This document shows, one piece after another, positions 1-11,340 of a DNA stretch of 64,000 nucleotides. The DNA is taken from assembly GCF_050947875.1 (NCBI RefSeq), contig NC_134570.1, positions 204,455,250 to 204,519,249 on the forward strand, written 5' to 3'. The notes below the pieces were generated by a model. That model saw only the letters and a list, made by a program, of their open reading frames with translations. It made no database searches and was not told the DNA's origin. A program made the position numbers and the translations under genes. Each line of letters starts with the position of its first letter. The stretch's first letter is position 1. The DNA is from Dermacentor variabilis (taxonomy: Eukaryota; Arthropoda; Arachnida; Ixodida; Ixodidae).

Positions 1-1767
1 CCCTGAGCAAGCTCACACGTTTACCGCTCTCATTGGGTTTCTGACCACCCCTCCCATACTTGCCCACTTTGATCCATCTGCACCGACCGAAGTCAACACT
101 GACGCAAGTGGCCACGGCATCGACGCTGTTCTCGCCCAAGAGCAGAATGGTAGAGAGTATGTGATAGCTTATGCCAGCCGCCTGCTGTCACCTGCTGAAA
201 TTACTCCATCACCGAGCGGGAGTGCTTGGGTTTAGTTTGGGCTGTCGCCAAGTTCCGGCCATATTTGTATGGCCGCACGTTTTCGGTCGTTACAGACCAC
301 CACGCCCTCTGCTGGCTGTCTTCCCTCCGGGTACCCACAAGACGGCTTGCTCCCTGGGCTCCAGGAATTTTCATTTGTTGTCAACTATAAGTCAGGACGT
401 CCGCACAAGGAAGCTGACTGCCTCTCACGTCACCCCGTGGATCCTCCCGATCCTGTTATGGACGATCCGGTGACCTGCGTGATGGCTTTGACATGACCAA
501 CATGCGCACTGAACAACAACATGACGCATCCTTACAGTCCATTATCGCCGGAGTGCAATCTGGCAGCATCGACGGCACGTGCTGCATAACGGCATCCTCT
601 ACCACCACAATATGAACCTTGATGGCCCTGAGTTACTCCTTGTCCTTCCTTGTCATCTGCAATCCTTCGCTCTCAAACAAATGCACCGACGGCGGGACAG
701 CTTGGTGTCTTGTGTACATACGACCACGTGCGACGCCGGTTCTTCTGACCGGGTCTCTACCACTCTGTGCGTTGTTATGTCACAAATTGCAAATTGTGTC
801 AGCGCCGGAAGAAACCTACCCTGGCACCTGTCGGCCGACTCCATCCAATTGAAGTTCCATCTGATCCTTGCTTTCCTATAGGCCTTGACCTGCTTGGCCC
901 TTTTCCGACGACGACTAGGGGGAATAAGTAGATCGCTGTCGCTACTGATTATGCAACACGCTACGCTATAGCAATGGCGTTGCCGACTAATCGCACAACT
1001 GACGTCGCCGATTTTCTCCTTCATGACGTCATTCTCCAGCACGGTGCTCCTCGACAGTTACTTACAGACCGTGGCCGCTCGTCCTTGTCTCGAGTTGTGG
1101 ACGACCTCCTCCGCTCTTGTGCTACTGAGCACAAGCTGTCCACCGCCTACCACCCACAAACAAACAGTCTTACGGAACGTCTCAACCACACACTTGCATA
1201 GATGCTGTCGATGTACGTTTCCAACGATAACCGCAACTGGGACGCCACGCTGGCCTACGTGACATATGCGTGTAACTCGTCCCGACATGACACCGCAGGT
1301 TATTCACCCTTTTATCTTTTGTATGGTTGCCACCCCACTTTGCCCTTCGATGCTATCCTACCTTCTGTACCTTGCGTTGCCACTGAGTACGCTTCTGAAG
1401 TCATCAATCGTGCTCAGGTGGCACGTCAAGTCGCCCGATCTTGCTTATTAGCCTCACAGCATCTGCAGAAAGAGGGTTATGACCAGTGCCATCGCAATGT
1501 TGAGTTTGGCCCAGGGGCTTGTGTGCTGCTTTGGTCACTGTGTCGTCGGGTCAGCCTCTCCCAGAGGCTTCTTTCTCACTACACAGGGCCTTATGAAGTC
1601 CTGCATTAAGTTAACAACGTCAATTACGAGGTTGCATCGTTACAGTTTCATGCATCCTCAAGTCCACCACCTGCTGACGTTGTGCACGTTTCGTGGCTGA
1701 AGCCATACTTCGCTTGCAGTTCTTCGCCTACCATGTGCCGAGAGAGCGCTTCACCACCTGGGGGTCC
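1..1767 (+). pseudogene. Ty3/gypsy pol 3' part (RNase H and integrase), decayed
   Basis: This is the 3' part of a Ty3/gypsy pol gene that begins before the window. The sequence shows the end of reverse transcriptase and an RNase H domain with its catalytic motifs (NTDAS near 100, TEREC near 215 in a shifted frame, VTDHHAL near 295). An integrase core follows, with DLLGPFP near 890, LLTDRG near 1065 and HPQTNSLTERLN near 1155. A C-terminal region ends in VVHVSWLKPYF near 1690. It is broken by frameshifts (near 200 and 390) and by in-frame stops, including TAG at 929-931 where relatives have Trp and TAG at 1199-1201. It resembles the element at 31929-34680 in domain order and motifs, but the two are clearly diverged. 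It is an old dead copy. Confidence 0.9.
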
Positions 1768-1918
1768 TGTTACAGAAGGATGAAAGAAGAGAGAAAGGAA
1801 GAAGATCGTGAGACGCTGGCTGCTGCATGCTGTTTCTAGTCTGCCATTTTTAACCCCATTGACTCTGCTTGTATATACATTGTAAATACAGTCTTATACT
1901 CCCAACATCCCTGTAACA
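1768..1918 (+). repeat. 3' LTR of the decayed gypsy element
   Basis: A 151-bp segment directly after the pol remnant begins TGTTACAG and ends CTGTAACA, a perfect 8-bp inverted terminal repeat. A G-run (CTGGGGGTCC) lies just before it, as expected of a polypurine tract. The position after pol and the TG...CA ends fit a short 3' LTR. The 5' LTR lies outside the window, so LTR identity and target duplication cannot be checked. Confidence 0.75.
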
Positions 1919-1972
1919 ATATGAAAAATGCATTAGATAACATATTTTTCCAGTAAAAATACATGTATACTA

Positions 1973-2375
1973 CTGTCAACAATAGATTTTCTGGACGTCT
2001 GATCTTTTGGACATGCCCGATAATTCGGACACCTTCATGGCACCACCATGTACCCTTGTAGAGCCAGTGTATAAGGACGTCTGAAATTTCAGATGCAAAA
2101 AACCATCGCCATCCGATTTTCCCAACTTTATGGCATGACCGCAGGTCCGAAATGGCATTAGTCAATGCCACCATTGCCACCATTTTGATTATGTTGCTGC
2201 CTCAACACGCCTAGTAGGTGTACTGGCAGGCAGGCCTTTAGAGCTGATTCGCAAGTGCCTGTGGCGATTTGAGCCTTGGGGGCAGTAAAAGGTAGACATT
2301 CGTTTTTTCCTGACTGCCCAATTTTTCAGAAGTTTTCGCGGCCCCTAGGGAGTCCGAAAAGTTGGACATTGACTG
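1973..2375. mobile_element. Tigger-type MITE, about 403 bp, TA-flanked
   Basis: The ends are imperfect inverted repeats (CTGTCAACAATAG... on the left; the right end read in reverse begins CAGTCAATGTCC). They are flanked by TA at 1971-1972 and 2376-2377, the target duplication used by pogo/Tigger and mariner elements. No coding capacity is visible. A longer copy of the same family lies at 61354-62082. Shared segments include GACGTCTGAAATTTCAGATG and the right-end stretch TTTTCGCGGCCCC. Confidence 0.65.
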
Positions 2376-2377
2376 TA

Positions 2378-3297
2378 TTTGCAAACCGTAACAGCATTGT
2401 TATTGCACCACTCTGCACCGATCAAAACCGCCGGACCAGTCATCCAGGTTGCTCACTGCTTTAGCCACATCGTCAATCCACAATAGCTTGTTCTTGCAGC
2501 CGGCATTATCGCAAGGATCATGTTGAAGCACTGCTCTTTAGCACCTATGGTTTTAACAAGCACGCTCTGTGCTTCTCTTTCCTCGACCATCCTGCTCATC
2601 GGCATTGTCAAAGTTTATTAGTGCCTGATGAGCGTTTCCGTTTTGTGAGCAGGTGAGCTCTTTGTCCCACAGCAGGCTTACTACTCGACGTAGGGCCCAT
2701 TGCACCCAGTGAAACCAAAGACAGGCAGAAAACTGGGCAAATGGCTCACGAATTCGACACTGTGCCCCACTATACTCACGGAACCGACCAAGCGCCAGCC
2801 GTGCCTTCTTCACTTGGACTCTCCCGTGTGTCACGGCTGGCTGTGCATCGTGTGTGTTCACACACCTATTAAGTCAGAGTGAAACCCGTAAACTGCATAA
2901 AGAAAGTGTTGATAACACAATAGCATTAAGGGCCCCATGTTGCAGAAAATCCGACATCAGCATTCCTGTGTCGACCGTCATTTCGACAAAAATCATTCCG
3001 AACCTTGCAAACCCAACCACGCATACCCAATCATGCAGACTCCCCCCATGTAGTGCAAAGAAGCTACTGAACTAATTGAATTTCTCCAAAATGCGTCAGA
3101 AAAATTGTAAAGTATGACTTACACCCAACCTTCAGACATGATGATGTCGGATTGTAATTTGAATATACAAGAAAACGAAATTCTGTACGCACAAACTCAA
3201 ACACAAGCCCCTTTTCCCAGTGTTTCTACAATTCGTAGACCTGTCACGGCATCCAAGATTTGCGCATGCAAATCACGGAGGCCCCAGAGCACTGTAC
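2378..3297. other. Intron sequence, nothing recognised
   Basis: Only short open frames without similarity to a family I know. No terminal repeats, tandem repeats or RNA genes were seen. Confidence 0.4.
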
Positions 3298-3535
3298 CCA
3301 TTTCCTTGCAACGCCTCCAGATGGCGCTTGGCTCTGCCGCATTGCGGCCCATGCAAGAGGCCACGTTTCTACCATAAAGCTCGCCTTCGTGCATAGCGTC
3401 AGCCGCCAGCGTTTCTCAGTAAACTTATGACTACATAAGCTACAGTTGCCGGGAAGTGTGAGCAGCAGTCAGGGATCTTTGAATGCTATTGTGTTCCACT
3501 CTTAAAGGTGAAGCTTAAACGGCCTCCAACTTTTT
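3298..3535. repeat. Dispersed repeat, inverted partner at 41236-41440
   Basis: This segment, including GTGAGCAGCAGTCAGGGATC and the stretch around CTCTTAAAGGTGAAGCTTAA, recurs in reverse orientation at 41236-41440 over about 200 bp with moderate divergence. No terminal repeats could be fixed, so the class (SINE or MITE fragment) is unknown. Confidence 0.6.
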
Positions 3536-3873
3536 TTCTCTCTGGATTCTTCGAGCTGCCCTTGCACTGGCAGCAAGCATGTGACAAGCATGCTGCAGGT
3601 GTTATCACAGTCACTCTCTGTCACATCCCTGGTGACCGGGGTAATGTACGGGGTGCTTATACAGCATGCTTGCCACCAGTGTTCTCTCATCGTGATTGTG
3701 TTGTCAGCTTCTCGGTCATCCAATTCTCTGCCCCTGCCGATGTTTGTCTTGTTTGCCACTAGTGTGGATGTGCACCCTACATAAGTTAGCTGCAGAATTT
3801 TGTTTACATAATCTCGGCATATCTCACGTGGCATGATTGCTAAGTATTTCCAGCACAGTGACGAGCATAGAGA
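3536..3873. other. Intron sequence, nothing recognised
   Basis: No supported gene, repeat or RNA feature was seen between the dispersed repeat and the TTAA-bounded element. Confidence 0.35.
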
Positions 3874-3877
3874 TTAA

Positions 3878-5455
3878 GGGGGGACACAGGTCCTAAAAAC
3901 CAAAAATCTCGAAAAAAATCTGTTTTTGGGAACTACCTGTTTCGGCATCTGTAATGCCTAATCTACACCGTATCAAAATGATTTGCCCAAAAGAGCACCC
4001 TGAGTGTCAGAAAAAAATTATTCTGTCAGCAAGGATGGCGAGAAACAACCGCAAGATAGCGCAGAAACACCGAAGTTCACGGGGCACTTTCTCGTTTTTC
4101 CCACCGTTGAGCGCTGCCATCTCGGTATCATTTGAAAGCTCGAAGTTCCGTCTTTTGGGTTCCCCGCATCCTCACCGAAAATGGCCTCTTAGAAAAAGCA
4201 CAAACGTAAAAGTATCGGGGGCCGGTGTGGTGACAAAGCACGTGGCCCTCCTATTGGCTCAGTGCGCCTGGCAGTGAGATGCCTCGAAAACCGCTGATAT
4301 GCCGTTTCTTTGTTCATCGTATTGCGAACGTAAGCGGCAAACCGACCTTCTTTAAAAAAAAAAAGTTTGAAACCAAACACATGCAAGCCGTATCTACTTC
4401 CTACAGCAAGAAAGGGGAGGCGGTTGTCCCAAGGCTCAGACGATCCGACAAGATTGCACCGGAGATAAGTCACTGCGTCGTGCAATGTCATACCGCATCG
4501 GCAATAATGCAGCAGCAAAGCTAACCATTTCCCTCTGTCCTTGCGTGTAGGTTTACTTTGGAGATCGCAGACGATCTGCCGATGCCTATTGCCATGCCTC
4601 TCGCGTGTACGCAGGCTCGTGTGGGTCATATGCCAGATTCTGTTACGAGTCTAAACTTGAAAAAACAAAATGATTTTATTTTTATAACAGAACACGACAA
4701 AATATTTCAATATTTACAAGTGCTATTGCAATAGTAGCCTCCAGGAATGTTGTCTGTCTGGCTAGAGTCACTACGGTAACGCCTTCTGACCACTCGCAGC
4801 AAGTTTTTAGCAGACGCATGCTCAGCAGACATAGCCAGCTCATTTGTCCTGGTAGCAGTGTCAACGCGATCTAGTAGTTCTGATTTTCAGTAAGTAGCAG
4901 CAGTTGATGCTAATGCTTGAAGCTTTCCTTGAGCTTCACTGTCAATATGCTGCAAAACTTCCGGTTGCAGAATAGTAGTGTCGTGCCGTAACGTCGATGA
5001 AACGCGGCCGTTGTCGGGAGCGCTTCAGGCAGTGCTTCATTGTCAGGAGCCAATGGCGTGGCTAGCTGAGGGTCACATGCCTTTATCGACCAATCACAGC
5101 ACACATTTGGGACTTCTTTTTGGAGCAGAATTTCTTCACTGCCAATGTGTGGAAGGAGCCGGTAGTGGCAGGAAAATGAAGACGAGAGACTGTTCTTTCA
5201 AACAAAATACAGGTCGGCATAACTGAAAACTGTGGGGGCTGTCACACGGCGTAGAAAAAACTATTTTTTACAGCAACATTGGCTGATGTTTAGCCGACAC
5301 TGGTGCCAAAAATTTATATTACAGCTAAAATATTGATTTAGAATGCATAAAATTTGGCGAAGTGGTAGAATAATAGTTAGAAATTTTAAAAAATACCATT
5401 TTCAAAATATTCATTTTCTTCACAATTTTTTGGGATCTAAAACCCGTGTGCCCCC
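3878..5455. mobile_element. TTAA-bounded DNA element, 1578 bp, non-coding
   Basis: Direct TTAA repeats at 3874-3877 and 5456-5459 flank ends that are imperfect inverted repeats: GGGGGGACACAGGTCCTAAA on the left, and GGGGGCACACGGGTTTTAGA when the right end is read in reverse. TTAA duplication is the mark of piggyBac-type insertion, but no transposase is visible. A second element with related ends lies at 49192-51320. The open frames inside match nothing I recognise. It is most likely a non-autonomous element; the superfamily is inferred from the TTAA only. Confidence 0.6.
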
Positions 5456-5459
5456 TTAA

Positions 5460-5911
5460 GTGTGCTTGCTTTAAACACATGTGTGAGAGTAAAAGGTCCT
5501 AGTCTCTCTGTAAAACTGCAGCACAGCCGTTTGATCGTGGCACTGCACAGTAACAAAATTGGGGGTGCAGTTATTGTGGGGAGGAATGCAGTAATCAAAA
5601 TTTTGAAGAGCAAAGCTTGTTATGCATTTATTATGTAACTGTCTTCCTTACGTGAATATATACTGTAAACAGAAGTGAAAGTCGGCAGAAAGATAACTTG
5701 CTGCATCCCTGGGAGTGTTAGCCAATGCCACTTACGGCCAAGGTAACGGAGGTTCGAACGGAGGTAACGGAGGTTCGAAGGTACATGTGAGTTAGGCTTG
5801 AAACATTGGACATTTGATCATGTGATGTGGTTTTGATTCAGAGCCTAGAAAAGTTCAGAGTAATTGCAAATGAATGCATTTGAAAGCTTGCTGTGTGTAC
5901 TTGCATTGTAG
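5460..5911 (+). other. Intron 3' end before the first visible GCN1 exon
   Basis: No gene was seen. A short direct duplication (GGTAACGGAGGTTCGAA repeated) lies at about 5741-5782. The intron ends in TTGCATTGTAG at 5901-5911, the acceptor used for the next exon. Confidence 0.5.
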
Positions 5912-6148
5912 CGTCCTGAGCCTGTACGAGACAGCTTTGGGAGGGTGATAATGGAGCGGCCGCCGGATGTGTGGGAGCCCCGAAGTGGCGTGGGGCTTGC
6001 ATTGGCACAGCTGGCACCGCTGGTGCATTCGCCTGCTGTGCCGGAGCTCATGGAGTTCTACGTACAAGAGGCACTGTCAGACCCTCACCCAGTGGTGCAC
6101 AAGACCCTCCTGGATGCTGCCACAGCCCTGGTTGACTTCCACGGAAAT
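5912..6148 (+). CDS. GCN1: GCN1 exon a (HEAT repeats, 79 codons)
   Basis: GCN1 is a large cytosolic HEAT-repeat protein. It binds ribosomes, with GCN20-type partners, and passes the uncharged-tRNA signal to the kinase GCN2. This exon opens RPEPVRDSFGRVI and contains GVGLALAQLAPLV and a HEAT helix ending in DFHGN. These align with the central part of animal GCN1, just upstream of the eEF3-like region. The acceptor is TTGCATTGTAG, the donor is GT at 6149, and the exon is in phase 0 at both ends. The preceding exon must lie before the window or in unrecognised sequence upstream. Residues are numbered here 1-79 of the 540-codon assembled fragment. Confidence 0.93.
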
Positions 6149-7369
6149 GTGAGGCCTTGCCATTTGCTCCCACTTGTAGTGCAAGACTGCATGCCCACTT
6201 ACTAGGCAAAAATTCTTGGGGGGGGCATTACGTAGATCTCAAATACAGTTGAGTCGGTCAAATTTTGTAGTGACCGGATTTTCTGGATTAGTGTGTTTTT
6301 CTTGTTTTTGTTTTTTTGAGCAAAATGTATGAACCAGTCTCTGTTGTATTTGGTATCAGTTGATATCAGCGCTAAAAGATTGTTTCACATGGCATAATCG
6401 GGGCGAAAAAAATCTTTCTGCTGCGCACGTTGCAGAGTGATTTTTGCTGATAGCTTTCACGTGCGTCTGTGGCAGCGCTATTTCCATCGCAGTGATGTGC
6501 AAGGTTGCCGTTTGCTCACGAACTATTTATGCCTGCGTCATTCAATAAAAACAACATGGAAACTAGTCGGATATTAGAATTTTCCTATCATTATTCAATA
6601 GCAGAATAAGTACACCATTTTTCAACGTTTAAAAGCGTTGAGACTTTGCGATAGCTTGCAGATGCTGTGAGTGAGACGCTGCACAACACCGCAAGTATGA
6701 GCATGCGGCTTGTGCGGCGGCGGTGAGGTGGTTCAGTTTAGTACACTCAGTTTCGTTGTTACTATGGAAGCCACAACTTTTTTTCCTGTAGGAGTATTTG
6801 CTTTTGCAGAAGAACAAGCTACTATTGATCATGCGTGTAGAAGCAGCTGGAACAATTTCTAGCCATGAAGAGGTTCGCGGTGGTGGCGATCAATTGGGTA
6901 CATGCCTTATGTTGAGGCAGCCTCTCCTCCCAACCTGAATAATGTGCAGCTTCTCCTTTTAAACGAATTCTGTAAGCGGAGGGAAAAAAAAATTTATGAA
7001 GCTCCTAAGCTGCAGGTGCTGGTGAGTATGCCCTATTAATACATACCTAAAACTGGCGCGCGACATTGCTCCACAGAGCTGCCAATGTGTGGTAAAACAG
7101 CAAAGTGCCTATTTTGACGGTGCTTGGTTTCGTCACACATTGCCCATCCCACATCACGCCGATCACTGCGACTCAGCGACGGCACGACCAACTTGTTGGA
7201 ATGCAGTGGCAGAGAGCCCATGACATCGCGACGGTCGCTGAGCGACGGAATTCGCTGTGTCACTGAGTGAAAATTGCACCATGTGAAACAGCCTAAAAGA
7301 GTGGTGAAAGTTTCTGGAATATTTAACAGTGTGGAAAGCACCGAGGACAACCATCTTCGGAAGTGCCCA
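6149..7369 (+). other. GCN1 intron, nothing recognised
   Basis: This is the first part of the 3.2-kb intron between exons a and b. AT-rich sequence with short frames only. No complete mobile element could be delimited. Confidence 0.4.
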
Positions 7370-7373
7370 TTAA

Positions 7374-7560
7374 AGGGCCCCTCACCAGGTTTGGGAATTG
7401 CAAAAACGCAAGCGTGGCCTGTAGATCGGATGGTGGCTATTATGTCTGCAAAGTATAAAATAGCTGTGTGGCGCGAATACGGTCAAAGGTCATAATTTCA
7501 AACGAAAGGCTGTGCACCCTTCCTCTTAAGGGCACTTTGAGGGAGAGTGAAGGTCACATG
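7374..7560. repeat. One end of a TTAA-bounded repeat
   Basis: TTAA at 7370-7373 is followed by AGGGCCCCTCACCAGG (overlapping the TTAA by its A). The same motif occurs near 17300 and, inverted, at 19873-19892. Only one end could be found, so the far boundary is arbitrary. Confidence 0.4.
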
Positions 7561-7941
7561 CGCAAAGGCCTGTACACAAGATGCACTGCTTGCAACATTA
7601 CCGGCCATGGCACATGTGAGTTCCTTATGTGAGTTCCTTCACCTTATATGAAGAGCCCTGTCGCTGTATGACACATTGAAGGTGCAGCAGCACTGCCATA
7701 ATTTTCCATGAGGGAAATAGAAAAAAAGCAAAGACTTTTAGTACGAACAGCACATTCTAAGCTCAACTACCCTTGATTTCCTCTTGCTTGCCAATATGGC
7801 TGCCCCCCCCCCCCCTCTTAGTGTTCACAGTCCTGCTCGCACTTGTTGCCATCCCGTGCTTTAGGTAAATTGTCTACCACACGTGCACAGATGCGCACCT
7901 GCCTGCGAAGCTTTTCCAAACCAGTGTCGACGTGCATAACT

Positions 7942-8489
7942 TGTGGGGATGCGCGACTCTCGCGCGTCCCCTGATGTTTTTCCCGCATGGCGCGTCTCCT
8001 GTAATCCGGCTTCGCCGCGTGGCCTGCGTGATGCTCGCGGCGGTCGATGTGGTTGGGGCGCAGTGCGAGAGATGGCGCGAGTGTTGCGTTGCTAACGCCG
8101 CCTCACGGCAGGGTTACTTGAGGGTGCGGGGGAGGACGGGCTTCTTCCCCGGCGGGTCGGCGAACAGCGTGGACATCCCGCGCGCCGCCGACCCATGCTT
8201 CTGCGAGACCGCCTCGCGTGGCCGCCTTGGAATGCGCCACCATTCGCTTGACAGTACGCGCGAACTACCAGGCATAGGGATCCAGCATGGGGCGAACATA
8301 TTTGCTCGCTTTGCGGTCGCGGTGAGTCGGACTTCTAGATTTGTCGCGTGCCCATCGGCATGTTTTGTGGATAGCAACTCGGCTAGCAGGCATTGATCTA
8401 TGAAAGGTGCAATAAATGCCCTTGTGATTGTTTGCACTACTGTGTTGTCGTTCCTTTGTCCCAAGAGCATGGGTGTGAGAGACCCCACA
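7942..8489 (+). mobile_element. Solo LTR, family A copy 1 (548 bp)
   Basis: The segment begins TGTGGGGATGCG and ends in CCCCACA. It carries an AATAAA near 8410 (GTGCAATAAATGCCC), as an LTR polyadenylation signal would. A 4-bp direct repeat AACT flanks it (7938-7941 and 8490-8493). No internal retroelement genes are attached, so it is a solo LTR left by recombination between two LTRs. Two more copies lie at 16197-16720 and 37002-37556, all in the same orientation. The long open frames inside it are fortuitous, being GC-rich LTR sequence. Confidence 0.85.
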
Positions 8490-9318
8490 AACTCGTGCAA
8501 AAAGGTGCCATGCTTGCTTGCGCAAGTGGGAAGAATGCATATTCAGACACAAAAAAAGAACTTTGTGTTATGACCTGATCTAAGGCATTGTCTTTTTCTC
8601 ATTTTCTGACCATTAATTCAAAACTTGGAGTGCATTGAAAGATGCCTCACGAAGCCCCATCGTAAATTTTGGCTATACACCGAAACATAGTAAGGTGCCA
8701 TTTAGAGAGTGTTTTACTGGAAGAATTTTTCTCATTGTTTCATTAGAAAAGATTGAAAAATTGAAATATTGTGTTGCCATGCTGCTAGGAGGCAAGCTTC
8801 ACTGCCAACCTACACGGCTCTCTGTCTTCGCTAGCATCTGCAAGCAACATTCCTTCACAACCTTCTCCCGTGCCGAGGCGAGGGAAGGCGCATTGTTCAT
8901 GTTGCAAGCCCCACCGCCCCTTTTTTTTTTCTTTTTCGCTGCGCAGTGCACTTCCGGTGATGGTTTAGCATGTTTTGAATTAGATGATCTATTAAAGCCA
9001 CTGCCATAATTCGTGCCATTGCAGGCAGTGTGTCTGATGTGGAGGCATTTATGCGTGTGACTTTGATTCTCTGGCAAGAAGCGGCGCTCCCTTGAAAGGA
9101 AGCACAAATGGGTTTTCGTTAGAAATTTCAGCTGTTCTTGTGCCGTGAATGGTTTTATACTTTTCTGATGCGATTGTCAAAGTTAATCGATGTGCCCTGC
9201 TTGTCTGTTTGCGTTGCCCAAACCTAGTGAGAAGCCATTTAAAGTCGAGTAACTGCTGTAAACAGTGCAAAGTTGATGAGTGTGCGATGAGCTCATGCTG
9301 GCCACCTGCGCTGCGCAG
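8490..9318 (+). other. GCN1 intron with a diverged repeat
   Basis: Positions about 8640-8960 resemble 17310-17660 (shared stretches around GCCCCATCGTAAATTTTGG and GGAGGCAAG...CACTGCCAA, and a poly-T tract). This suggests another fragment of the same TTAA-bounded family. The intron ends in CTGCGCTGCGCAG (acceptor AG at 9317-9318). Confidence 0.5.
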
Positions 9319-9513
9319 AGCAAGGTGAACATACTGCTGCCCCTGTTTGAGCACTTCCTGGATGATGCCCCGAGGGACCAGAGCTACGACCAGGTGCGGC
9401 AAAGTGTGGTGATCCTGATGGGAACCTTGGCACGCCACTTGGACAAGGATGACCAGAAGGTCAAGCCCATCGTCAACCGCCTCATCGACACCTTGGCAAC
9501 ACCTTCGCAGCAG
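9319..9513 (+). CDS. GCN1: GCN1 exon b (HEAT repeats, 65 codons)
   Basis: Fragment residues 80-144. The exon reads SKVNILLPLFEHFLDDAP and then VRQSVVILMGTLARHLDK, ending LATPSQQ. These are highly conserved HEAT helices of central GCN1. It is phase 0 at both ends, with the donor GTGGGA at 9514. The start was placed at AGC because the previous exon ends on a whole codon and this acceptor keeps the conserved Asn-x-Leu-Leu-Pro helix in frame; the alternative AG two bases later would shift the frame. Confidence 0.95.
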
Positions 9514-9758
9514 GTGGGAGGGCTTTGCACTGGTGCATGAGTAGCCGTTGCAACACCGTCCTCTCTTTAAGTAGTAGTGCCATAGCTCTTAGTGATTAAG
9601 CCCTATCCATTGTGTTATTCCTAAAAGTTAGAGAAGTTTGAAAAACCAGTTTGCTACCTTATAGTGGTGTTTCTTGCAAATTGAGAGCTTGGCCAGTTGC
9701 ATTTTACTACATGTTGGATGGCAACATAACAATTTGTGCTTGTCGCATGGCTGCCCAG

Positions 9759-9977
9759 GTGCAAGAGGCAGTGGCCACCTGTTTGCCTCCACTGATCCCG
9801 GCCATCAAGGATGAGGCGCCTGTGCTGGTTCAGAAGCTGCTGACACAGTTGCTCAACTCTGAGCATTATGGCGAGAGAAGGGGTGCTGCCTATGGCTTGG
9901 CAGGGCTTGTGCGTGGACTCGGAATTCTCTCCCTCAAGCAGCTAGACATCATGAACACCCTCACCGAGGCCGTCCAG
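9759..9977 (+). CDS. GCN1: GCN1 exon c (HEAT repeats, 73 codons)
   Basis: Fragment residues 145-217. It starts VQEAVATCLPPLIPAIKDEA after the acceptor CTGCCCAG, contains the conserved block RRGAAYGLAGLVRGLGI, and ends LTEAVQ at the donor GTTCTG. The intron before it is only 245 bp, the shortest in the window. The intron after it is 10.9 kb and holds at least five mobile elements. The RRGAAYGLAGLVKGLG-type helix is among the best conserved parts of GCN1 in animals. Confidence 0.95.
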
Positions 9978-10245
9978 GTTCTGACCACATTTAACCCATT
10001 CATTCAAGCTTTAACCCTTTGAAGGTTTTTGCCGTACATGTACGGCGGCGGTTTTCTGTCCCGCAAGGTCTTTGCCGTATGGTTCCGACCCTCCGTTTGA
10101 AATTTCGCGCCATAATGACGATGCGTGCTCACCGGGAGGTGCTGCCACCTCTTAGTACTTACAAGATGCGTTTGAAATTGGTGCTACCTTCTTGGGGAGA
10201 TAAACAAAACTGATTGCTAGCTTCAGCGCATCGCTCAGACTGCGG

Positions 10246-10601
10246 CAACGCCCCTTTGGCGGTTTCGGTTTCGCCGCGTGATCGCAACGGAGGCGCGCGA
10301 AACGTAATTTTTTTCTTTGTCGGCACTCTCTTGCAGGGCGGTGGAAGTTGATTTCTATCTTGATTGGCGCTGCTCTTAGCTTGTTTATCAGCGCCGTTCG
10401 CGAGGTATTCTCACTCTCAGTGGCAACGCGCTTTCGCGGTTTCCGTTCCGCCGCGTGATCGCAACGGAGGCGCGTAAAACGTGGCTTTTCTCATTGTCGG
10501 CACGCTCTCGCAGGGGCGGCGGAAGTTGATTTCTATCTTGATTGGCACTGCTCTTAGCTTGTTTATCACCACTGCTCACGAGGTATTCTCGCTCTCTGCG
10601 G
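10246..10601 (+). repeat. Two 178-bp tandem units inside the piggyBac element
   Basis: Units 10246-10423 and 10424-10601 are direct copies at high similarity. Both begin CAACGC and contain CCGCGTGATCGCAACGGAGG and GGAAGTTGATTTCTATCTTG. A third partial unit starts at 10602. The duplication must have arisen in the element after or during loss of its coding part. Confidence 0.85.
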
Positions 10602-10602
10602 C

Positions 10603-10790
10603 AACACGCTTGCGCGAGAGGGTGCCTCAGACCTCTGCCCAAGGCAGCCGCACGCAGAGCTGTCATGTGTGCGGCAACACAACTCCTCGCTCCAAGAGAA
10701 CAGACACGCATTTTAGGTGTGCAGACTGCGATAAGGCGGTGTGTAGACCCGTGTTTCAAGGAGTACCAGGCTCGGAAATACTACTGAACA
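10603..10790 (+). pseudogene. piggyBac transposase C-terminal cysteine-rich remnant
   Basis: The frame shows CHVCGN near 10660 and, about 20 residues later, CADCDKAVC, the paired Cys-x-x-Cys pattern of the piggyBac C-terminal zinc-binding domain. The final segment (PCFKEYQ) is in a neighbouring frame, so at least one frameshift is present. The catalytic aspartates are absent because the rest of the gene is deleted. Confidence 0.75.
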
Positions 10791-11142
10791 TGTTGCAGTT
10801 CTGAGTGATGCCAACACCAAAATACTGTTCCTAATTATTTTTTACTATTTATTCCCGACTTTATACATTTTGTACATTCAAGATCCGCAATAAAGTAATT
10901 TGACCACCTGGGAAAGTTTTTTTCAAAATAATTCGACCCTCAAAGGGTTAATCACTTTAGTCGCTAAGCCAGCACTGTGTGTCATCAGTGTGCAGAAAGC
11001 AGGTGATGTGCTACATTTTTGTTTCCCTCTGAGCAACCTTGTTTTGAGAAGCAGCAATCTCATGTTAGGGATGCTTAATTTACGAAAATGATAATATATT
11101 TCTTTCTTTTCGGGCACTTCAGTGAGTTTGTAAGATCACCTA

Positions 11143-11340
11143 CCGTATTTACTGTAATCTAGGCCAACCCCGATTCTAAGTTGACTGCCAAAATTCCGAA
11201 GCCAGAGTAGGCCAAACAAAAAAAGCCAGGACAGTGTTTACAGAACGAAAACAGAATTTATTGAATATGAACATGCCGAGCTCATTCTACGTCATCATCA
11301 CTGCTAGCCATAAAATGCCATCCTCCTTTCAGCGCACACA
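11143..11340 (-). repeat. Terminal fragment of a pogo-type element
   Basis: It starts TA-CCGTATTTACTG, like the ends at 12973 and 17843. On the minus strand there is a short open end reading HFMASSDDDVE followed by TGA at about 11284-11335, which looks like the acidic transposase C-terminus seen at 17975. The opposite terminus was not found. Confidence 0.5.

Larger units (their letters stand above)
10015..10947 (+). mobile_element. piggyBac-type element, internally deleted (933 bp)
   Basis: Direct TTAA repeats at 10011-10014 and 10948-10951 bound ends that are inverted repeats (CCCTTTGAAGG on the left; CCCTTTGAGGG when the right end is read in reverse). Near the right end is a remnant of a piggyBac transposase C-terminal cysteine-rich domain. 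The ends, the TTAA and the protein remnant agree, so the assignment is firm. The N-terminal and catalytic parts of the transposase are gone. It sits only 37 bp after the donor of GCN1 exon c. Confidence 0.85.

Noticed and set aside
4189..4629. 146-codon open frame on the minus strand in the TTAA element at 3878-5455
   Set aside because: No transposase motif or other domain could be seen, and the second copy of the element does not show a matching frame.
8114..8500. Open frames of 95-154 codons on both strands near 7932-8552, repeated near 16215-16827 and 36900-37463
   Set aside because: They lie in three copies of one GC-rich solo LTR and differ between copies; the LTR explains them.
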